NCBI GenBank assembly: GCA_001600455.1
Contig: BCKC01000001.1
Coordinates: 3,064,441-3,128,440 of the forward strand
Length of the DNA: 64,000 bases
Direction: 5' to 3'
Source of the DNA: Endocalyx cinctus
Lineage: Eukaryota; Ascomycota; Sordariomycetes; Amphisphaeriales; Apiosporaceae
Below the pieces are notes generated by a model that was not told the origin of the DNA, made no database searches, and saw only the letters and a program-made list of their open reading frames with translations. This document shows, in pieces, positions 58,789 to 64,000 of the stretch (the first letter of the stretch is position 1; the number at the start of each line of letters is the position of its first letter). The position numbers and the translations under genes were made by a program.

Positions 58789-61700
58789 ATGTTTGCCCCC
58801 TATATTGAGTCCTTGTCCTTCAGGGAGCAGGTCAATGGTCATAATCAAGGATGGGCGAATTACAGAACGAGGGGGGCTGCAGCAGGCCGTACCCCAGGAA
58901 TTCCCGGCTGTCCAGAGCAGGAAGATCCCCCCAACACCAGAGGGCTCGGCCACATGTTCTATTTGTCCCGAAGTGACGAGAGACCATACACGGTAACCTC
59001 TGGCTCGCAACGCGCTAATAAACTCTTATCACTTGTTGGTAAAGGTGTCAAGGATGATATGCTTGCCAACGCCGTACATAGATGGACTGAGATTACGAAA
59101 AAGTTTAGCGGAAATGATCAACTGACCGTTCTCAAGCCGCTTGGATGGGGTGGTATGGGATTAGCATCGGCCGTAAGATATATGTCAAAGCAAGGAGCTC
59201 AGCCCAAAGACATAGTGGTAAAATTTGGTTCACATGTTCACCTGGAGCAGAGGATGATGAAAGTCAGTAGAGAATGCAACATCCCCCCGGAATTTACCAC
59301 AAATGGCTGCGATATGCCAATGATGCTTGTATATACAATGCTGACTGTTATTGCAGAAACTGGCCGGGGCAGCTCATATCGTACAGTACGTCGATCCAAA
59401 TAAGATAGGGGCGGGTATGGATGCAAATATTCCGACAATACCATATTCGACAGACGATTCGAGCGTAGATGAAGATGAGTCGCGCGACGACGTACAGACA
59501 AAGTACAAACGACCCCTGAGATCAAAACGCGGTCGAAAACACTGGGAGGCGAAATTGGAAAGGAAGAGGCGGCGGTTAGAGGACCTAAGACGGCTTGGCT
59601 ACGAGGACCCCAATCAAGAAAGCTACCTCTATATGGAACTTCTAGAAAATGGAAGCTTGGCACAATTTATTTCAAAATTGGTGGATAGATCAACGAGAGA
59701 AAGGAAAGACTTCATTAAAGTGCCAGATAGAGTATTATGGTCTTTTTGGTTATGCCGTAAGTAGTCTGGCTCATCACAGTCTCTGATTAATGTTGCTAAC
59801 TAGAAGACTTTGTAGTGATTAGGGCTTGCATCGCCATGGAATACCCCCCGAGAAAGTTCCACCCCCTACGTAAAAGACCGGTAGTTCGACGGAGGCTTGG
59901 CTCCTCGGAGCTGAAAGGTATCGGTGTCCAGGTAAGAGCAGCAGGAGCACAAGTGCCTCCTCGACTGCAAGAGTATCTTGATACGCAGGGAGACCTACTG
60001 GAGTCTATTCCTCAGACAGGAAAACAGCGAGCCAATGGGAATAATATAGTCCACTTTGACATAGACCCTCAGAACGGTACGTTAAATCCATATTCTACTC
60101 TTCGACTCATTGCTTGAAGAGTACTTTATGCCATACTTGGTTATTTTTTCCTTCTAACCGTCTTCGCACGACGCGCAGTTCTGATCAATGGACTTGAATT
60201 GGACGAAGACGATATTAAAGCGCTCGAAGAGGTCGAGAAGAGAATGGGCACGATGATAACTAAGAAGAAGACCCCGAATTTGAGTCTTCAGGAAAATGAT
60301 AAGTCAGATAACGAACTCGAAGTGGAAGCTGAGGAGCCTGTTGAGGAAGAGGGTGACGGAGAAAACTTGGAATCTCCAGGGGGTAGCCGGGTTCGACCGA
60401 GGCCAGAAAGCGATACGAACAAGGTTAAATTAAATATCACGTCTAGAAAAGAGAAAGACCTTTGGTATACTAGTCGAAGGCCTGGAAGGGCACCGGGAGA
60501 ACACGTACTAATTCCCCGACTGAAGGTGAGAAAAAGGGCTTGGTTGATTCTATTATGAGATAACCTAACCCCAGAATGACTAACTGACTGGGCATTGAAG
60601 CTGGCAGATTTTGGCTTAGCGGAGATTGTTAAGGAAAATAAGCGCAAGTAAGTACTGCTTCGAGCTACATAGTTTATAGATCAGCCGTATCCCTAAGCAT
60701 CTTTGTACCGTAGTATATATTATTACCGAAGACGAGCAAGGGGAAAGTCTTCATACTATGCTCCGGTAAGTACGCTGTATGTTTCAAGAGTACACCGCGT
60801 TCGGAATTCTAACACACGCAGGAACAATTCACCCGCGACTGGGAGCTATTTCCGCCAACCGAACACGGGGATGAGGTCTCGTTGTCGAATTTTGCCGGCA
60901 AATATGGCCCTCCAACTAACATCTATATGGTCGCCCAGGTATGTTGATACGAATCAGCTCTTATTTCTCGCATCCCCTTCCCCAGACACACCTACCTATC
61001 ATTATGGGCCGTCTAACGCCTTAGATGAAAAATATTTTTTTAACCATAGAAAAAATGCGGAATCTAGACAATGTGGATAGTCATCACGCAGCTCAAGCTC
61101 TTCCGCCCTCCTCAGCCTCAGAATGCCCGTCCTTACGATAGAGATCCGGCATTCGTGCCAGCCACACCCAACGGAACAATCCCCCGATTTTCGCGTTACC
61201 AGCGGACTGAACCCTTTCTGGAGGGAAAGGATCCCGACGAAGTCGAGACCAATCTGTCGTACTGCCACCTGCTCATGAAGGAGGGGGCGCCTCCCAGGTA
61301 CAACTACGCCGACGAGAGCCTCCGGAGCACCCTACATAAGTGCATGTACTACAAGCCGGCGGATCGGCCGAGCCTGGAAGAACTCCTGGAGGAGGCGCTC
61401 CTCAAGACTCGGGAGGAATTCGAGGGCGAAACGGACGACTTTATTAGGCAATGGGTCCTTGAACATTTCTATAACGCACCCTCGGCGGAGCCTGAGCGCG
61501 AAGACGGAGACGGAGGAGGTATTGATCCTGATATCGATGATAATTTCGACAATGCTGAGGCTGATAATGCCGTCATCAGAAGTGACCCTGCTCTGAGAGA
61601 TGGGGCGATCCAGGCTGCCGTCGGTTCGGATCCAAAGAAGAATGCGTGGGTAGAAGAATTAAGGAAGAAGTTCCCGCACGGGATTGAGCCTATAAGAAAT

Positions 61701-62678
61701 TACGGGGATCGGACTAGATGCGGCCTGATGGCGCTTAGGGATAGTGTCCAGGCTCAGCTCGGACCTAACGTCCGGCCTCTTCCTACATTTATAGATTTAG
61801 AGAAGGTGGTGGCCCTCCTGGCAGCCGAGGGAGTCTTCGACAAAGCCGCCGCGAAAGCGAACGAACCTGTCAACGACTACATAGCGACTGCGAATTTCTC
61901 CATAGCGGAGCTCCATGCTATCCTAAGGAGGTGGGCGGTAGATGATGTAACTATGCTCAACCTCCAATTGGGAGTTTCCATAAGAGGAGACCTGCCTTTC
62001 ATCAAAGAGGCCCGGCCGATCCCAGGCCGAAAGTCTGTCACTATCTGGATACGCAGCGACAACGCGAGGAATAGGAATCGCCGAGATCACGTCCGTTACT
62101 CCGGTATTAAACCGCGGATAAAGGGGCCGGAAGGCTCTTCGGCGCTTTGCGCCGATTTTAACCAGCGATTCCCGAACGGCGTCGAAATCATCCCCAACTC
62201 CGGGGGCCGCGAGGAGTGCTCTCTGTACGCGTTAGCGGACAGTATGTGGAGTCAGCTGGAAAATGCGGTGACGGGAGCTAACACGCCGTCCCGCGAACAG
62301 ATGTATATATTTTTTTTCGGTCTGCGTCGCACGGCCTTTGACGACGTCATAACCGCTTCACTAGCGGCCTCCAAGGAGCAGTTTTTCGAAAGGGGAAATT
62401 ATCCGATAGAGGTGCTCGGTATTGTGATGGATAGGTGGGCTGCGACCCGGCCGGAGCTTAGAAATACGGTAATACAGGTCGCGTCGTTGGTAGAGGGCGA
62501 GGAGCCAGTTGTGGCTGCAAGGCAGAGCCAAGCAGGCAAAAGGTTGGAAACGGTATGGATCTATAACAATAACGACGCAAAGATTGAAGGCGCATGGCAG
62601 AACATCTATGCTGGAATTCAACCTAGAACTCTACTAGGTAAAGGCCCAGGCTCAGATACAGGCTCAGACCAGGCTTAG
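58789..62678 (+). CDS. Protein kinase fused to two cysteine-protease-like (OTU-like) domains
   Basis: Eight exons, 58789-59262, 59357-59756, 59816-60076, 60179-60525, 60601-60647, 60714-60765, 60822-60938 and 61068-62678, join in frame to 1102 residues. The kinase domain (about 110-680) has LGWGGMG (glycine loop), VVKFG (Lys), [12 protein letters not shown] (hinge), [11 protein letters not shown] near 370 (catalytic HxD..N), LADFGLAE near 495 (DFG) and SSYYAPEQ (APE-like). A charged insert of about 110 residues separates the HFD and DFG motifs. After the kinase come two similar domains: [29 protein letters not shown] (Cys about 784, His about 907) and [29 protein letters not shown] (Cys about 950, His replaced). 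The Cys-to-His spacing suggests an OTU-like fold, which is inference. The weakest splice is the first intron (GTCAGT donor). The first 90 residues match nothing I know. Possible roles include accessory signalling or allorecognition. Confidence 0.82.
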
Positions 62679-62810
62679 GCCCAGGTTCGGGTGCAGGCTC
62701 TGGTTCAGGTGCTGGCTCTGGTTCAGGTGCAGGCTCTGGTTCAGGTGCAGGCTCTGGTTCAGGTGCTGGCTCTGGTTCAGGTGCAGGTGCAGGGACTGGC
62801 TCAGGTCCAT
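62640..62810 (+). repeat. Gly-Ser-Ala coding minisatellite
   Basis: About six copies of an 18-bp unit, GGTGCAGGCTCTGGTTCA with small variants, follow a degenerate start. In one frame it encodes repeated G-A-G-S-G-S ending at TAA (62808-62810). The kinase reading frame enters the first, imperfect units ([11 protein letters not shown]) and stops at TAG 62676-62678 in a different frame. The repeat therefore looks like a former C-terminal tail put out of frame by an indel, or one reached only by alternative processing. Confidence 0.75.
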
Positions 62811-64000
62811 AAAATAATCCGAGGGCCTTTTAAACTCATTTCTTTCTTTCTTTACTCCTTTGACTATTGCAGATTTTAATAAGTTTTTATTACATCTTAC
62901 CATGGGCCGTTTGGCATCTTTCTGGTTGGTGATGCAGCGACGTCAACTTGTTCACGACTCCAACTGTATGTTGGGAAAAGGGGCACTGCTGTACCAAACC
63001 CCTGCATTTACATGTGAACGCCTCATTTTAACCCCAATACTTATAGATGCTGCCTGATTTTGCACATACATATTATCTACTACTGCATATATGCATGATA
63101 ATTGCTAACGTCTGCGCATGGCAACATGTATGGGGCTTAGTTATAACTTGGTCAACTTTTCACTCTCAAGGCGTTTTTCACTTGCGATAAGGAATGATAG
63201 ATGTAAAAGAAGTATTGTTACCCTTTGAATAAAACCCTGCCAGTAACAAGAGCATTGTGGTAAGAGTAACAACGTTGAGGGAGACATAAAGTTAACTGAA
63301 CAATACAGATACGGATGAGGTCCATCCATGGATCTCTATTCTATATTATTTCATACCTATCGTCTTATGTTAGATTCGCCTCATCTTTTTTTTTTTTTCT
63401 TGTTGGTGAGGCTATTAAGTCGGTGTATTGAACTTGATAAATATACATTCCTTCCTTTGATTAAGAATATTAGCATGTAACTTCCCTTGTTAGAATGTTC
63501 TAGTACATACTACTTAGGTACCTACCTAGGCAGCTACCTAGGTATGTAGCAGCCTACTTACGTACCTACCTACTGTACACAGTAGGTAGCTGGCAGGCTG
63601 GGTAGGTACTTAATAGGGAAGCATCGTTGCCCTGACAAGATATTTATATATGTTTCATATATTTAAATGAATACATTATTGTTACCTCTGTAGCCTTTAC
63701 TGCCTAGACTGCTATGTATTTGTACTGATATGCTGTACTAATAAGTAAACGACGAGAGCGGTGAAGAGCTTTCTGCTGCCTTCCAGAAAATTGGAGAAAG
63801 TGCAATAGGCATTTTTTTTCAATTCTTTACAAGACAACTCCGCCTATTAAACGTTCTGGATTAAACAACTTTGAATCGTAGCCAATCATTTAGTACCCGC
63901 CATACCGGATTCGGTAGAGTGGTTGCCCTGACAGCCCCAGAAACAGAGCAACTGCGATTCCGTAGAATTCGATAGAAACTAGGAGAGAGGTGGGGCCGTG
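62811..64000. other. Intergenic right end of window
   Basis: AT-rich DNA with no supported gene. The stretch 63515-63612 is a dense patch of TACCTAGG/GGTACC-type palindromic repeats. The final 200 bases show no clear start of a gene. Confidence 0.5.
63515..63612. repeat. Palindromic TACCTAGG/TAGGTACC repeat patch
   Basis: About 100 bases made of overlapping TAGGTACC, CCTACCTAGG, TACCTACC and CAGTAGGTAGC words, several of them self-complementary. The same words occur at 31567-31584 and around 39750-39825. It is probably a simple palindromic repeat family of this genome. Confidence 0.55.

Noticed and set aside
58793..59010. Alternative frames overlapping the kinase N-terminus
   Set aside because: They end within 70-80 codons, while the chosen frame continues directly into the kinase glycine loop.
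62664..62903. Minus-strand Leu/His/Asn/Gln repeat frame
   Set aside because: Antisense reading of the Gly-Ser minisatellite; low complexity only.

Overview
The window is nuclear DNA of a filamentous ascomycete (Pezizomycotina, most likely Sordariomycetes). The evidence is short introns (about 50-180 bp) with GTAAGT-type donors and CTAAC-like branch sites, AT-rich intergenic DNA beside GC-richer exons, and typical fungal families: a HET-domain protein, a Zn2Cys6 regulator, DUF3176 membrane proteins, an NmrA-like oxidoreductase, Dsc/Tul1 and Pff1. No complete rRNA gene, tRNA, CRISPR array or intact transposon was recognised. Exon coordinates were worked out by hand from splice signals and frame continuity; every spliced model closes in frame.

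1-12.9 kb is mainly housekeeping: argininosuccinate lyase (-), an ERp38-type protein disulfide isomerase (+), an HSBP1-like coiled coil (-), the Dsc/Tul1 RING ligase (+), a LITAF zinc-ribbon protein (-) and a HET-domain protein (+). A truncated 5S rRNA with a 25-T terminator lies in the lyase/PDI spacer. 13.3-20.9 kb holds a decayed small reading frame, an NmrA-like oxidoreductase (-), a Zn2Cys6 factor (-) and, divergent from it, a DUF3176 membrane protein (+). A CCG-N4-CGG inverted repeat lies in the divergent promoter.

20.9-38.2 kb is gene-poor: one serine-rich protein of unknown function (-, 27.2-28.4 kb) sits between 6.3 kb and 9.8 kb of apparently non-coding DNA. 38.2-49 kb carries four genes on the + strand: a Ure2/GTT-type glutathione S-transferase with a 20-nt micro-exon, the splicing factor BBP/SF1, the vacuolar M28 protease Pff1, and a small secreted cysteine-containing protein. 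49.7-56.7 kb has a second DUF3176 protein (-) with an acidic insert, an aldehyde dehydrogenase (+) and a GNAT acetyltransferase (-), all GC-rich.

57.2-62.8 kb is accessory. A decayed carboxylesterase (-) lies next to the most unusual gene of the window: an eight-exon protein kinase fused to two tandem copies of a cysteine-protease-like (OTU-like) domain. The second copy appears to have lost its histidine. An out-of-frame Gly/Ser/Ala minisatellite follows the stop codon. The last 1.2 kb shows no gene.
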